A stretch of 64,000 bases of DNA from Fluviicoccus keumensis (GCF_004217445.1 NZ_SHKX01000014.1:150427-214426); one strand, 5' to 3'; positions 51,969 to 61,368 are shown, numbered from the stretch's first letter. Translations and numbers: made by a program. The notes: a model not told the origin generated them from the sequence alone.

Positions 51969-53542
51969 GCGGCAAGACCGTCATCATCATCGGTTCCGGA
52001 TTCGGCGGCAGCGTCAGCGCCCTGCGGCTGGCGGAAAAAGGCTGGCACGTCACGGTGCTGGAACAGGGGCAAAGGCTGGATGACGCCGCGATGGCCAAGG
52101 CCGGAACCGATCCGAGGGCGCTGGCCTGGGCTCCCGCCCTCGGGTTGAAGGGCTTTTTCGCGCAGGATGTCTTCCGTCATGCGGGCATCGTGCGCGGTAT
52201 CGGCGTCGGCGGCGGCAGCCTGGTCTACGCCGCCGTGCTGCTGGAGCCGCGTGACGCCTTTTACCGCGACCCGGCTTGGGCGGCGCTCAGCCCCGACTGG
52301 CGCGCCGAGCTCGCCCCGCACTACGCCACCGCTCGCCACATGCTGGGCGTCGCCGTCAATCCCTATCACGGCGTGCAGGACGACTGGCTGCGCGGTGTGG
52401 CCGAACGAATGGGCGCGGCGGACAGCTTCGGCCCGGTGCCGCAGGGCATTTTCTTCGGCGACCCGGCCAAGGCGGTCGCGGACCCGTTCTTTGATGGCGA
52501 AGGCCCGGACCGCACCGGCTGCAACCAGTGCGGGCGCTGCATCACCGGCTGCGCCTACGGCGCGAAGAATTCGCTGGACCGCAACTACCTGTATCTGGCG
52601 GAAAAACGCGGCGTGCAGATCCAGCCCGAACGGCAGGTCACGCATATCGAGCCGCTGGCCGGGGGCGGCTATCTGGTGCACCAGCGTCATCCCTGGGACC
52701 GCACGCTGCGGTTGCCGCCCCTGCGGGCGGACAAGGTCATCGTTGCCGCCGGTGCGCTGGGCACGCAGGAATTGCTGTTCGCCAGCCGCGACCGTTACCG
52801 CACCCTGCCCGACCTCCCGACGTCGCTGGGCGAACACGTTCGCACCAACAGCGAAGCCATCGTCGGCATCCTCGCCGACGACCCGGCGACCGATGTCACG
52901 CACGGTGCCACCATTTCCAGCCATTTCTATGCGGACGCGCAGACGCACATCACCCAGAACCGCTTTCCGCAAAGCTACAGCTTCATGAAGTGGTACATGG
53001 GGCCGCTGGTGGACGGGGAATACCCGCTGCGACGGGCGCTGCGCACGCTGTGGCGTTTCCTGGCGCAGCCGCTGGCCAGCACCCGCTCCTTCCGAGCCGG
53101 AAATTGGTACAAGCGCATCTCGGTATTGACGGTGATGCAGCAGGCCGACAACGAACTGGCCTTCGGCTACGGCCGGACGATCCTGCGTGGTTTCCGCCAT
53201 GGCCTGAAGTCGCGGATCAGCAAGGGCGGGCGCTCGCCGTCCTACCTGCCGCAAGCCAATGCCGCCGCGCGCGCCTTTGCCGAGGCCAGCCAGGGCACAC
53301 CCTTGAATACGTTGATGGAAAGCGTGGGGAACCTGTCGGTGACGGCGCACATCCTCGGCGGGGCGGTGATGGCGGCACACCCGGAAGACGGCGTCATCGA
53401 CCGCAATCACGAGGTCTTCGGCTATCCGGGGTTGTACGTGGTGGACGGCGCCGCGATTCCGGCCAATGTCGGGGTCAACCCCAGCCTGACGATCACGGCG
53501 CTGGCGGAGCGCTTTGCGGCGCGGTTTCCTAGCGCTTCGTGA
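51965..53542 (+). CDS. GMC-family FAD oxidoreductase (cholesterol-oxidase-like)
   Basis: 525 residues. FAD Rossmann motif at the N-terminus: VIIIGSGFGGSVSALRLAEK. The flavin-attachment-like GIVRGIGVGGGSLVYAAVLL follows. The C-terminal catalytic and FAD part is GLYVVDGAAIPANVGVNPSL. A Cys cluster C186-x-x-C-x-x-C-x-x-x-C196 (CNQCGRCITGCAYGAKNS) is typical of the cholesterol-oxidase-like branch of the GMC superfamily. These oxidise sterols or long-chain alcohols; the substrate is not known. The gene ends 14 bp inside the convergent SDR gene. Confidence 0.92.
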   Translation: MSGKTVIIIGSGFGGSVSALRLAEKGWHVTVLEQGQRLDDAAMAKAGTDPRALAWAPALGLKGFFAQDVFRHAGIVRGIGVGGGSLVYAAVLLEPRDAFYRDPAWAALSPDWRAELAPHYATARHMLGVAVNPYHGVQDDWLRGVAERMGAADSFGPVPQGIFFGDPAKAVADPFFDGEGPDRTGCNQCGRCITGCAYGAKNSLDRNYLYLAEKRGVQIQPERQVTHIEPLAGGGYLVHQRHPWDRTLRLPPLRADKVIVAAGALGTQELLFASRDRYRTLPDLPTSLGEHVRTNSEAIVGILADDPATDVTHGATISSHFYADAQTHITQNRFPQSYSFMKWYMGPLVDGEYPLRRALRTLWRFLAQPLASTRSFRAGNWYKRISVLTVMQQADNELAFGYGRTILRGFRHGLKSRISKGGRSPSYLPQANAAARAFAEASQGTPLNTLMESVGNLSVTAHILGGAVMAAHPEDGVIDRNHEVFGYPGLYVVDGAAIPANVGVNPSLTITALAERFAARFPSAS

Positions 53543-54413
53543 AGGCGGGCCGGTAGGTCTTCTGCATCAGCCAGCGCACCGGCTTGCTCAGCGTCACCGA
53601 CGCCACCTGCATGCCCCACAGCCACGGCGGCGAAATATCGTCCGGCCGCTCGACAATGGCGCGCTCGATGACATGCGCGGCCTCTTCCACCGACATGCCC
53701 GGCATGTGGTGCAGGGCCTTGGTCGGCGCGCTCATGCGCGTATAGACAACCGCCGGATAAATCGAGGTGACGTCGATGCCGTCCGGCTTGATCTCGGTGG
53801 AGACGCTGCGCAGCCACACGTCAAACGCCGCCTTCGACGCCTGATAGGCCGCCCAGTTCGCGCCCGGCGGAATCTTCACGCCCCAGGTGGAAATATTGAT
53901 GATCTGGCCCTGCTTGCGGGCGCGCATCGACGGAATAAAGCCCAACACCAGCTGTACCGGTCCCAGGTAATTGATCGCCATCGTCCGTTCGAAATCGTGG
54001 AAACGGTCATAAGACTCGTGGATGGAACGGCGGATCGAACGCCCGGCGTTGTTCAGCAGGATATCCAGATGACCGTGTTCCTTCAGCACCCGCTCGGCCA
54101 GAGCGGCGGCGTCATGGGGCTTGCTCAGGTCGACGGCATAGACCACCGCCTCGCCACCGGCGGCGCGGATCGCCTGCGCCACCACCTCCAGCTTGTCCTG
54201 GGTGCGCGCCACCAGCAGCACTTTCGCGCCCATCGACGCCAGTCTCTTCGCCGTCGCCTCGCCAATGCCGAACGAAGCCCCCGTAACCATGACCGTCTTG
54301 CCCTGCACCGCTTCGCGCAGGCGGCGGTCATCGTTCAGGCCGTGGGGATTGGTGAACCAGGCCAGCGGCCGGGTCCAGGCAGGCGGGGTGTATTGGTCTG
54401 GGGCGGCTGACAT
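53529..54413 (-). CDS. short-chain dehydrogenase/reductase (SDR)
   Basis: 294 residues. NAD(P) motif VMVTGASFGIGEATAKRLAS (T-G-xxx-G-x-G), DILLNNAGRSIRR (N-N-A-G), and the catalytic Ser/Tyr/Lys in IINISTWG and AAYQASKAAFDVW. An extra ~40 residues at the N-terminus precede the Rossmann fold. It resembles SDRs that act on acyl or sterol intermediates. It is convergent with the GMC gene; oxidation of an alcohol by one and handling of the resulting ketone by the other is plausible. Confidence 0.92.
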   Translation of the reverse strand: MSAAPDQYTPPAWTRPLAWFTNPHGLNDDRRLREAVQGKTVMVTGASFGIGEATAKRLASMGAKVLLVARTQDKLEVVAQAIRAAGGEAVVYAVDLSKPHDAAALAERVLKEHGHLDILLNNAGRSIRRSIHESYDRFHDFERTMAINYLGPVQLVLGFIPSMRARKQGQIINISTWGVKIPPGANWAAYQASKAAFDVWLRSVSTEIKPDGIDVTSIYPAVVYTRMSAPTKALHHMPGMSVEEAAHVIERAIVERPDDISPPWLWGMQVASVTLSKPVRWLMQKTYRPAFTKR

Positions 54414-54521
54414 GCGGAGGCTCCTTCAGGCGACGTGGGCGCATAGCAACGGTTTAGCAGTCCCGACCCGGATCGTCATTGACTGCCCTGCCCGACCAAT
54501 CGCTTGGCCGGGCCAACCAGA

Positions 54522-56150
54522 CTACCGGGAAGCCAACTGCCCGCGCAAGACCTTGCCGGTCGCATTGCGCGGTAACTCCGCCACCAACACGATGTCGCGC
54601 GGCACCTTGTAGCGGGCAATGCGCTCCCGCAAGAAGCCCTTCAGCGTTTCCGGCCCGAAATCCGCATCCGCGCCCGCTACCACGAACGCCTTCAGGCGCT
54701 GGCCGAACTCCTCGTCCTTGACGCCGACCACGGCCACCTCCACCACGCCGGGGTACGCCGACAACCATTCCTCCACTTCCAGCGGAAACACGTTTTCACC
54801 GCCAGACACGATCATGTCGTCCTCGCGCCCTTCCACGAACAGACGTCCTTCGGCATCGACATGGCCGATATCGCCGGTATTCATGTAGCCGTTCAGCATC
54901 GGCTTGCTGCCCCCGCCCACATAGCCTTCAAACAGCATGCCGCTGCGCACGCAGATGTGGCCGGGCAACCCGGCGGGCAAGGCGCAGCCGTCACTGTCGA
55001 GAATGCGCAGGTCGGTGCCCAGCGGCATCCGTCCGACGGTGCCGGGCGCGGCGCGCAGGTCCTGCGGCGTCGCCAGCGTGCCGACTCCGGCTTCGGTCGA
55101 GCCGTACAGGTTGAACAGGTTCTCGCCGTGGGTGTCCATCCAGCGCGTCGCCAGCGACGCCCCCAACGGTGCCCCGGCAGAAATGACGGTGCTGAGATGA
55201 CGGAAGGACCAGCTGAAACGGCCGACCGCCGGAATATCCAGCAGGCGTTGCAGCATCACCGGCACCGCCACGAAGGTTTTCACCTGGTGCATCACCAGCA
55301 ACTGCGCCACCTTGTCGGCCTCGAAGCGGCGACACAGCACCATCGTCGAGCCCAGCGACAGCGCCACGGCCAGGAAGGCCAGGCCGAAACCGTGGAACAG
55401 CGGCGGTCCGATCAGCACCGGCTCGCCGGAACGCAACGGCAGGGTATTGAACAGCGTCGCGATCGGTCCGACGGCCGCCAGCGGAGGAGTCTTGCGCGGC
55501 GCGCCCTTGGGCACGCCGGTGGTGCCTGAGGTGAGGATGATGATTTGTCCCTGCCGGCGGGGACCGGGCGCGGGTTCGTGACGCGCCGCCAGGCTGCAGA
55601 GGCTGCCGGGCGCGCCCTGCGAGTCCGCCAGCACCCGGCGACCTTCATAACCGGCCTTGACGAAGACGCTGTTGAACTCGCCGTCATGGATCACCAGCGA
55701 CAATGCATGGCGGTCCAGCACCTGCCGCAGCTGTGGCGCGGGGAACTCGGTGTTCAGCAGCACCACATCCGCTCCCAGCCGCGACACCGCCAGCAGGCCT
55801 TCGACAAAACCGCGATGATTGCGACACATCAGCGCCACGGTATCGCCCGCGCCGATGCCGTCCGCCGCCAGCGCCGCCGCGATCGCCTGTACACGGGCGT
55901 CGAGATCGGCATAGCTCAGGGCGCCCATGTCATCTTCAATGACGATGCGGTCAGGGAAGCGGACGGCGGCGGCGGTCAACAAGGTGGCGAAATTCGCTCC
56001 TTCATGCAGCGAACGCCACGCCAGCCGCGCCAGACGGTCCGGACGAACCGGCGCCAGGATGCCCGCGCGGGTCAGGCCGACCCCGGCGATCAGCATGTAC
56101 TCCCCCGCCTGCGCGCCCTGCAACAGCCGCTCTTTCATTAAACGCTTCAT
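54522..56150 (-). CDS. AMP-binding acyl-CoA ligase
   Basis: 542 residues. ATP/AMP motif IIILTSGTTGVPKGAPRK, then FNLYGSTEAG (A5-like), YMNTGDIGHVDAEGRLFVEG (A7) and the C-terminal LPRNATGKVLRGQL with catalytic Lys. It should activate a carboxylic acid to an acyl-AMP and pass it to CoA. N-terminal features match long-chain or aromatic acyl-CoA ligases more than acetyl-CoA synthetases. It starts 2 bp after a TetR gene, forming a small operon. Confidence 0.92.
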   Translation of the reverse strand: MKRLMKERLLQGAQAGEYMLIAGVGLTRAGILAPVRPDRLARLAWRSLHEGANFATLLTAAAVRFPDRIVIEDDMGALSYADLDARVQAIAAALAADGIGAGDTVALMCRNHRGFVEGLLAVSRLGADVVLLNTEFPAPQLRQVLDRHALSLVIHDGEFNSVFVKAGYEGRRVLADSQGAPGSLCSLAARHEPAPGPRRQGQIIILTSGTTGVPKGAPRKTPPLAAVGPIATLFNTLPLRSGEPVLIGPPLFHGFGLAFLAVALSLGSTMVLCRRFEADKVAQLLVMHQVKTFVAVPVMLQRLLDIPAVGRFSWSFRHLSTVISAGAPLGASLATRWMDTHGENLFNLYGSTEAGVGTLATPQDLRAAPGTVGRMPLGTDLRILDSDGCALPAGLPGHICVRSGMLFEGYVGGGSKPMLNGYMNTGDIGHVDAEGRLFVEGREDDMIVSGGENVFPLEVEEWLSAYPGVVEVAVVGVKDEEFGQRLKAFVVAGADADFGPETLKGFLRERIARYKVPRDIVLVAELPRNATGKVLRGQLASR

Positions 56151-56152
56151 GT

Positions 56153-56815
56153 CTACCCTTGATTCGTATTGGTGGGGTCTTCGGGGGGCGTCAGGCTCTT
56201 CAGTCCGGCAAGCAGCGTGCGGATCGTCAGCCTGGCCACCGCTTCATACGTCTGACCATGCATCTGCCCGCGATCGCCGCTGTAATGCTCGGCCAAACCG
56301 GTCAGGCATATCCAGCACAAGGCCATCACCTCACCGGGCCGCGCCTGATACGCCCGAATCAGTTGCTCGTCCGCCGACAGCCGCAAGGCGGCGCTGAATA
56401 CCGGCGCAAACAGATTGCGTGACGCGGACAACAGCCTTAACTCCAGCGCCGTGGGCTCGCGGCCGGCCACGCGCTGTCGCGACCACACATTCAGCTCACG
56501 TCCGTACAACCGGTACATCGGCAAGTAAAGCTCAGCGATGGCGATAAACAGCGACTCCAGATCCGGCGCGGCGGCGCATACCGGACGCAACTCCTCCAGC
56601 AAGGCCTCCATCCGCTCGGCGTACAGGGTGGCGTACAGCTCTTCCTTGCTGGCGAAATAGGTGTAAACCGTGCCGGGACTCAGCTGCGCCATCCGCGCGA
56701 TATCGCGGATATTCAGCGCCTGCAGCCCCTGCTCGGCCAGGCATGTGCGCGCCGCGGCCAGAATGTCTTCCCGGCGGGCCTCGCGATCTCCCCATTTGCT
56801 TTTCAACGCCGTCAT
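56153..56815 (-). CDS. TetR-family transcriptional regulator
   Basis: 220 residues from the ATG at 56815. The ATG at 56827 would begin inside the palindrome below, so I prefer the shorter form, though both are possible. HTH: ILAAARTCLAEQGLQALNIR and MAQLSPGTVYTYFASKEELY. The C-terminal domain is helical and should bind an acyl or aromatic ligand. It is the first gene of the unit with the acyl-CoA ligase. Confidence 0.9.
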   Translation of the reverse strand: MTALKSKWGDREARREDILAAARTCLAEQGLQALNIRDIARMAQLSPGTVYTYFASKEELYATLYAERMEALLEELRPVCAAAPDLESLFIAIAELYLPMYRLYGRELNVWSRQRVAGREPTALELRLLSASRNLFAPVFSAALRLSADEQLIRAYQARPGEVMALCWICLTGLAEHYSGDRGQMHGQTYEAVARLTIRTLLAGLKSLTPPEDPTNTNQG

Positions 56816-56826
56816 GGCCACACCCA

Positions 56827-56845
56827 TTTTGAACAGCGTTCAAAA
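56827..56845. promoter_or_regulatory. operator candidate of the TetR–acyl-CoA ligase unit
   Basis: TTTTGAAC – AGC – GTTCAAAA, a perfect 8-bp inverted repeat 11 bp upstream of the preferred TetR start. The gap to the divergent M24 gene (56846–57025) holds AT-rich DNA and probably its promoter. Confidence 0.75.
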
Positions 56846-57025
56846 TAGCATTCCAACGATTTCAGTCAATAGTCAGCCGCCCGGACAGACCTCCGATCAT
56901 GCCCCGCAGACCGCCGTTTGTCGGGTAGCCGACAATCCGACCCCGTTCCGTCTAGCCTTTATTGACAGGAACGCGAATTATTATTACATCGTATAGTGTT
57001 ACATTTTATAAGGACACATCGCGAA

Positions 57026-57889
57026 ATGACCGCCTCCATGCACCATACCGTGGAAGAGCTCGCCCGCTTCCGCCAAGCGCAGCGTCTCGCCTACGACTGC
57101 GCCGAAACCATTGCCGGGGAAATGCGTCCCGGCATGACCGAGCGTCAGGTCGCCGCCCGAATGAAGACTTACCTGCTTGACCACGGCGCGGACGATTGTT
57201 TCCACCAGCCCTTTGCCTGGTTCGGCGACCGCACGGCCTTTCGCGGCCTGATCGCCCTCAAGCAGCTGAAAGGCTTCAACCCGGCGTTCTATCCCGGCTT
57301 CCGCCGCCTCGAAGAAAACATGCCGTTCATTCTGGATTGCGCGCCTACCCTGCGCGGCTGCACCGCCGATATCGGTTACTGCGGCGTCCTCGGTGAAAGC
57401 CCCGAACTCGACCGGCTGATGGACGACCTGCTGCAATACCGCCGGCTGATCCTGACGATGGCCAAACAGCGCAAGCCGCTGGCCGAGATCAGCCGCGCCG
57501 TCGACGCCCTTTGCGCGAAGCACGGCTACGACCCGCGCCACAAGGCATACCCCTTTGAAACGCTGGCGCACCGCATCGAAAAGCTGCCCGACGACAGCCG
57601 CCCCAGCCACCTCGCCATCGCCCGCTTCGGCGTGCGCAATGTCAGCGAACTGGTGCGGGACTTCGTTCAGGGCAGTCGCGAAGGCTGGAGCCCGATCTGG
57701 AACAGCAGCGAGGCCTCCAATCATCCGCCAACGCCCGGCCTGTGGGCCGTCGAGCCGCATCTCGGCCTCAAAGGCGTGGGTGCGAAATGGGAAGAATTAC
57801 TGGTCGTGACGGAAGACGACGCCTGGTGGCTGGACGACGATGTGCCGCACGTCCGCCGCTGGAAAGCCCGCGGCGTCTGGCCCGCCTGA
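57026..57889 (+). CDS. M24-family metallopeptidase-like protein
   Basis: 287 residues from the ATG at 57026; AAGGA lies about 11 bp upstream. The pita-bread fold is supported by the start VEELARFRQAQRLAYDCAET and by all five expected metal ligands: Asp104 (ILDCAP), Asp115 (TADIGY), His182 (ETLAHRIE), Glu243 (AVEPHLG) and a Glu in AKWEELLVV. M24 enzymes include methionine and proline aminopeptidases and creatinase; this one may not be a peptidase. It is followed by 30 bp and then the putative di-metal gene. Confidence 0.85.
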   Translation: MTASMHHTVEELARFRQAQRLAYDCAETIAGEMRPGMTERQVAARMKTYLLDHGADDCFHQPFAWFGDRTAFRGLIALKQLKGFNPAFYPGFRRLEENMPFILDCAPTLRGCTADIGYCGVLGESPELDRLMDDLLQYRRLILTMAKQRKPLAEISRAVDALCAKHGYDPRHKAYPFETLAHRIEKLPDDSRPSHLAIARFGVRNVSELVRDFVQGSREGWSPIWNSSEASNHPPTPGLWAVEPHLGLKGVGAKWEELLVVTEDDAWWLDDDVPHVRRWKARGVWPA

Positions 57890-57919
57890 CCTCACGCATT
57901 GACTCCGGAGATATCCGCC

Positions 57920-58873
57920 ATGAGCCTTCTGTCCCGTCTCACCGGCCTCGCCCGCAAGGCCGCTTCCTCCACCAATTACCGGCTGACGCCGCGCAAGGTC
58001 CGTTTCGACTGGACCAACACGCCGCTGGACTGGCTGCCGAACCACCCCTATGCCAGCCACTTCATTAATGAAATCAACATGATTCTCCCGGCCGGCGAGT
58101 TCTGGTTCTGCCGCCTGTACAACAAGGCGCTGCCCATGGTCACCGATGAAAAGCTGCGCGATGACGTGCAGATGTTCATCCGCCAGGAGGCCATGCACGC
58201 CCGCGCCCACGGCTCCGCCATCCAGGAATACCTGAACGCACGCGGCATCAATACCGAGCGGAACACCCGCATCATGGAATGGTTGTTTGAAGACCTGCTG
58301 GCGGACAATCCGCTGGGCCTGAAGACGCCGGAGTTCCTGCAGAAGGACTGGCTGGTGTTCCGGCTGGGCATCATCGCCGCAGTGGAACACATGACCTGCG
58401 TGCTGGGCAACTACGCCCTGCGCAACAAGACTTGGGACACGCTCAACGCCGACCCGGTGCTGCTGGACCTGATTCGCTGGCATGGCGCCGAGGAAGTCGA
58501 ACACCGCTGCGTGGCCTTCGACCTTTACAACCACCTCGGCGGCAGTTATCTCTCCCGCTACTATCTGGCCTGTATCGCCACGCCGATGGTCTTCGGCCTC
58601 TGGGTTGACGGCGCGGCGCATATCCTGCGTCAGGATCCGCGCTTCGCCGACCGCAATCCGGCCGTGTGGAAACCGTGGGTATGGCTGGAATGGCACCGGG
58701 TGTCGCGCAGCGGTGCGCTGCCCTCACCGTTATGGCTGGCCTGGCAGCAACTGCCGTTCTTCAGCCCGTGGTACAACCCGCTGCACGAAGGCTCCACCGA
58801 GGAAGCGCTGGCCTACCTCGCCAACTCTCCGGGAGCCGAGGCCTACCGCGACACGGCGCTCAAGGCCGCCTGA
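57920..58873 (+). CDS. predicted metal-dependent hydrolase family protein with a ferritin-like di-metal motif
   Basis: 317 residues from the ATG at 57920 (GGAG 9 bp upstream). This family is called 'predicted metal-dependent hydrolase'. The pattern I see is Glu60, Glu90-x-x-His93 (RQEAMHAR), Glu156 (AAVEHMTC) and Glu192-x-x-His195 (GAEEVEHRCVAF): exactly the E, E-x-x-H, E, E-x-x-H ladder of ferritin-like di-iron enzymes. The helical character also fits. The gene is coupled to the M24 protein. Function is inferred; oxygenase or N-oxygenase activity is possible. Confidence 0.85.
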   Translation: MSLLSRLTGLARKAASSTNYRLTPRKVRFDWTNTPLDWLPNHPYASHFINEINMILPAGEFWFCRLYNKALPMVTDEKLRDDVQMFIRQEAMHARAHGSAIQEYLNARGINTERNTRIMEWLFEDLLADNPLGLKTPEFLQKDWLVFRLGIIAAVEHMTCVLGNYALRNKTWDTLNADPVLLDLIRWHGAEEVEHRCVAFDLYNHLGGSYLSRYYLACIATPMVFGLWVDGAAHILRQDPRFADRNPAVWKPWVWLEWHRVSRSGALPSPLWLAWQQLPFFSPWYNPLHEGSTEEALAYLANSPGAEAYRDTALKAA

Positions 58874-58918
58874 AACAGGAACAACCGGAACGCGGGCAGA
58901 AGACGCCCGCCTCCGGTC

Positions 58919-59683
58919 TCAATCCTCATACGCAAATCCGATATCCACCCACTCGCCTCGCTCGCCCTGCACCCAGGTCTGCTCCATCAGCCGCGCCCGC
59001 GTTTCGCCCAGCAGCAGGCAGGAAGAGGCCCGCGTCCCGTACATGGGGGAACGGATGAAGGCCGTACCCAGCAACCGCTCCCAGACCAGACCGACGCCGG
59101 TATCCGGCAACTCGTCGTCTTCGGGCGGCGTCACGTCCTCCAGCCAGGTCATCAATTGCGCCGGATCTTCCTGCCAAGGTTGCCGGAGCGCCTGGGCCAG
59201 CCCCTGCTTCAGGCGTTGCGTCTTCGGCCAGGGACTGTCCAGCAGGTGGTTGCTCAGCCCGTACAGCCCCGGCTCCAGCAAGCGGAGGGCTGTGCCCCGA
59301 TTACTGAAGACCGCCGCTTCCTCACGGGTTCCGACCAGCAGGTTGAAGCCGTTGTAGCGCCCGGCCTCACCGGCAATCGCCGTCAGGAACGCCAGCGGAT
59401 CGTCATCCCCCTTCAGGAAATCCGCCACCAGCTTGCCGCGCGATAACTCACCCGGCTGCATGCCGCCCGGCTCCCGGTAATTGGTCAATGCCGCCCAGCG
59501 GCCGCTGCGCGTCACACCCAGCCAGGTGCCGCCTTCCTGTTCATCCCGCCCGGCCAGGAGGTGCGGCGCGTCTTCCCAGAAACGGACGGCAGTGGCGGGA
59601 CGGGCGTAGAATTCGTCGCGGTTGCCCAGCAGCACCAGCGGCTGCCCCGGAACCCGCCGCCAGGCAAAGACAATCAGACACAT
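58919..59683 (-). CDS. NRDE-family (TANGO2-like) protein
   Basis: 254 residues. The family name motif is intact: LVLLGNRDEFYARPATAVRF near the N-terminus (MCLIVFAWRR), then LAGRDEQEGGTWLGVTRSGR. These proteins are related to human TANGO2 and have an Ntn-hydrolase-like fold; Cys2 could be the nucleophile after Met removal. The role is unsettled, with heme or lipid handling suggested. The gene is divergent from lgt. Confidence 0.9.
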   Translation of the reverse strand: MCLIVFAWRRVPGQPLVLLGNRDEFYARPATAVRFWEDAPHLLAGRDEQEGGTWLGVTRSGRWAALTNYREPGGMQPGELSRGKLVADFLKGDDDPLAFLTAIAGEAGRYNGFNLLVGTREEAAVFSNRGTALRLLEPGLYGLSNHLLDSPWPKTQRLKQGLAQALRQPWQEDPAQLMTWLEDVTPPEDDELPDTGVGLVWERLLGTAFIRSPMYGTRASSCLLLGETRARLMEQTWVQGERGEWVDIGFAYED

Positions 59684-59754
59684 AACAGAACCTCGACATG
59701 GAGTAAGAACGGTTTTCGATTAGAATGTCGGCCTTGTCCCGGAGAACGCCGCTG

Positions 59755-60573
59755 ATGTTAGTGTATCCCCAAATCGACCCGGTTGCCGTGCACCTCGGCC
59801 CGCTGAAAGTCCACTGGTACGGCCTGATGTACCTGTGCGCCTTCGCCGCCGCCTACGCCTTGGGCAAGTACCGCGCCCGCAACCAGCCGCTGTGGCAGCA
59901 GAATCCCGAACAGATTTCCGACCTGATCTTCTACGCCGCCATGGGCGTCGTACTGGGCGGCCGTCTCGGCTACGTCTTCTTCTACAGTTTCGATCATTTC
60001 CTGGAAGACCCGCGCTGGATCTATCAGGTCTGGAAAGGCGGCATGAGTTTCCATGGCGGCTTCCTCGGAGTCATGGCCGCGATGGTCATCTACGCCCGCC
60101 GGTACCAGATGACTTTCTGGAATGTCATGGATTTCGTGGCGCCGCTGGTGCCGCTGGGCATTTTCTTCGGCCGCATGGGCAACTTTATCGGCGGCGAACT
60201 GTGGGGCCGCCCGGTCACCAACCCGGACTATCCGCTGGCGATGATCTTCCCCCATGTCGACCACCTGCCGCGTCACCCCTCGCAACTCTATGAAGGTGCG
60301 CTGGAAGGCTTGCTGCTGTTCGCCGTGACCTGGTGGTTCTCCAGCCGGCCGCGCCCCGAGAAAGCCGTCGCGGGCATCTTCGCCCTGGGCTACGGCTGCG
60401 CCCGCTTCTTTGTCGAATTCTTCCGCGAACCGGATGCCGACAAAGGCTATATCGCCTTCAACTGGCTGACCATGGGCCAGTTGCTCTCCACCCCGCTGAT
60501 CCTGGTCGGCATCCTGCTGCTGGTGCTGGCCTATCGCTTCCCGAAAACCCCGACCGCGAGCCAGCCGTCATGA
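59755..60573 (+). CDS. lgt: prolipoprotein diacylglyceryl transferase Lgt
   Basis: 272 residues from the ATG at 59755 (MLVYPQIDPVAVHLGPLKVH); GGAG lies ten bases upstream. Inner-membrane enzyme that puts diacylglycerol on lipoprotein Cys residues. Seven hydrophobic helices; the signature is GRMGNFIGGELWGRPVTNP, plus GGMSFHGGFLGVMAAM and HPSQLYEGALEG. It overlaps thyA by 4 bp, a conserved order in proteobacteria. Confidence 0.97.
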   Translation: MLVYPQIDPVAVHLGPLKVHWYGLMYLCAFAAAYALGKYRARNQPLWQQNPEQISDLIFYAAMGVVLGGRLGYVFFYSFDHFLEDPRWIYQVWKGGMSFHGGFLGVMAAMVIYARRYQMTFWNVMDFVAPLVPLGIFFGRMGNFIGGELWGRPVTNPDYPLAMIFPHVDHLPRHPSQLYEGALEGLLLFAVTWWFSSRPRPEKAVAGIFALGYGCARFFVEFFREPDADKGYIAFNWLTMGQLLSTPLILVGILLLVLAYRFPKTPTASQPS

Positions 60574-61364
60574 AACAGTATCTCGACCTGATGCGGCATA
60601 TCCGCGACCACGGCACCTACAAGGAAGACCGCACCGGCACCGGCACCCGCTCCGTCTTCGGCCACCAGATGCGTTTCAATCTCGCCGAAGGCTTCCCGCT
60701 GGTCACTACCAAGAAAGTCCATCTGAAGTCGATCATCCACGAACTGCTGTGGTTCCTGCAGGGATCCACCAACATCGGCTACCTCAAGGAAAACGGCGTC
60801 AGCATCTGGGATGAATGGGCGGATGCGGAAGGCAACCTCGGGCCGGTCTACGGCTACCAGTGGCGCAGCTGGCCCACCGCCGACGGCCGCCATATCGACC
60901 AGATCAGCCAAGTCGTGCAGCAACTGAAGACCAATCCGGACAGCCGCCGCATCATCGTTTCCGCCTGGAATGTCGGTGAAGTGGAAAACATGGCCCTCCC
61001 CCCCTGCCATGCCTTCTTCCAGTTCTACGTCGCCGACGGCAAGCTCTCCTGCCAGCTCTACCAGCGCAGCGCCGACGTCTTTCTCGGCGTGCCCTTCAAC
61101 ATTGCCAGCTACGCCTTGCTGACGATGATGCTGGCGCAGGTTTGCGATCTGGGACTGGGCGATTTAGTCTGGACCGGCGGTGACTGCCATCTCTACAGCA
61201 ACCACATGGAACAGACCGAGCTCCAACTCAGCCGCGAACCGCTGCCGCTGCCGACCATGCGCCTCAACCCGGCGGTCAAGGACATCTTCGGCTTCCGCTA
61301 CGAAGACTTCACACTGGAAAATTATCAGTCGCATCCGGCCATCAAGGCCCCGGTCGCGGTCTGA
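60570..61364 (+). CDS. thyA: thymidylate synthase ThyA
   Basis: 264 residues, the E. coli length, from the ATG at 60570. It makes dTMP from dUMP using methylene-tetrahydrofolate. Catalytic Cys in LPPCHAFFQFYVADGKL, plus QLYQRSADVFLGVPFNIASY and EDRTGTGTRSVFG. Overlaps lgt by 4 bp. DHFR, which recycles its folate product, is two genes downstream. Confidence 0.98.
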   Translation: MKQYLDLMRHIRDHGTYKEDRTGTGTRSVFGHQMRFNLAEGFPLVTTKKVHLKSIIHELLWFLQGSTNIGYLKENGVSIWDEWADAEGNLGPVYGYQWRSWPTADGRHIDQISQVVQQLKTNPDSRRIIVSAWNVGEVENMALPPCHAFFQFYVADGKLSCQLYQRSADVFLGVPFNIASYALLTMMLAQVCDLGLGDLVWTGGDCHLYSNHMEQTELQLSREPLPLPTMRLNPAVKDIFGFRYEDFTLENYQSHPAIKAPVAV

Positions 61365-61368
61365 CCCG

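Noticed and set aside
56962..56997. TTGACA … TATAGT as promoter of the M24 gene
   Set aside because: The 24-bp spacing is too long for a sigma-70 promoter, so I did not list it.
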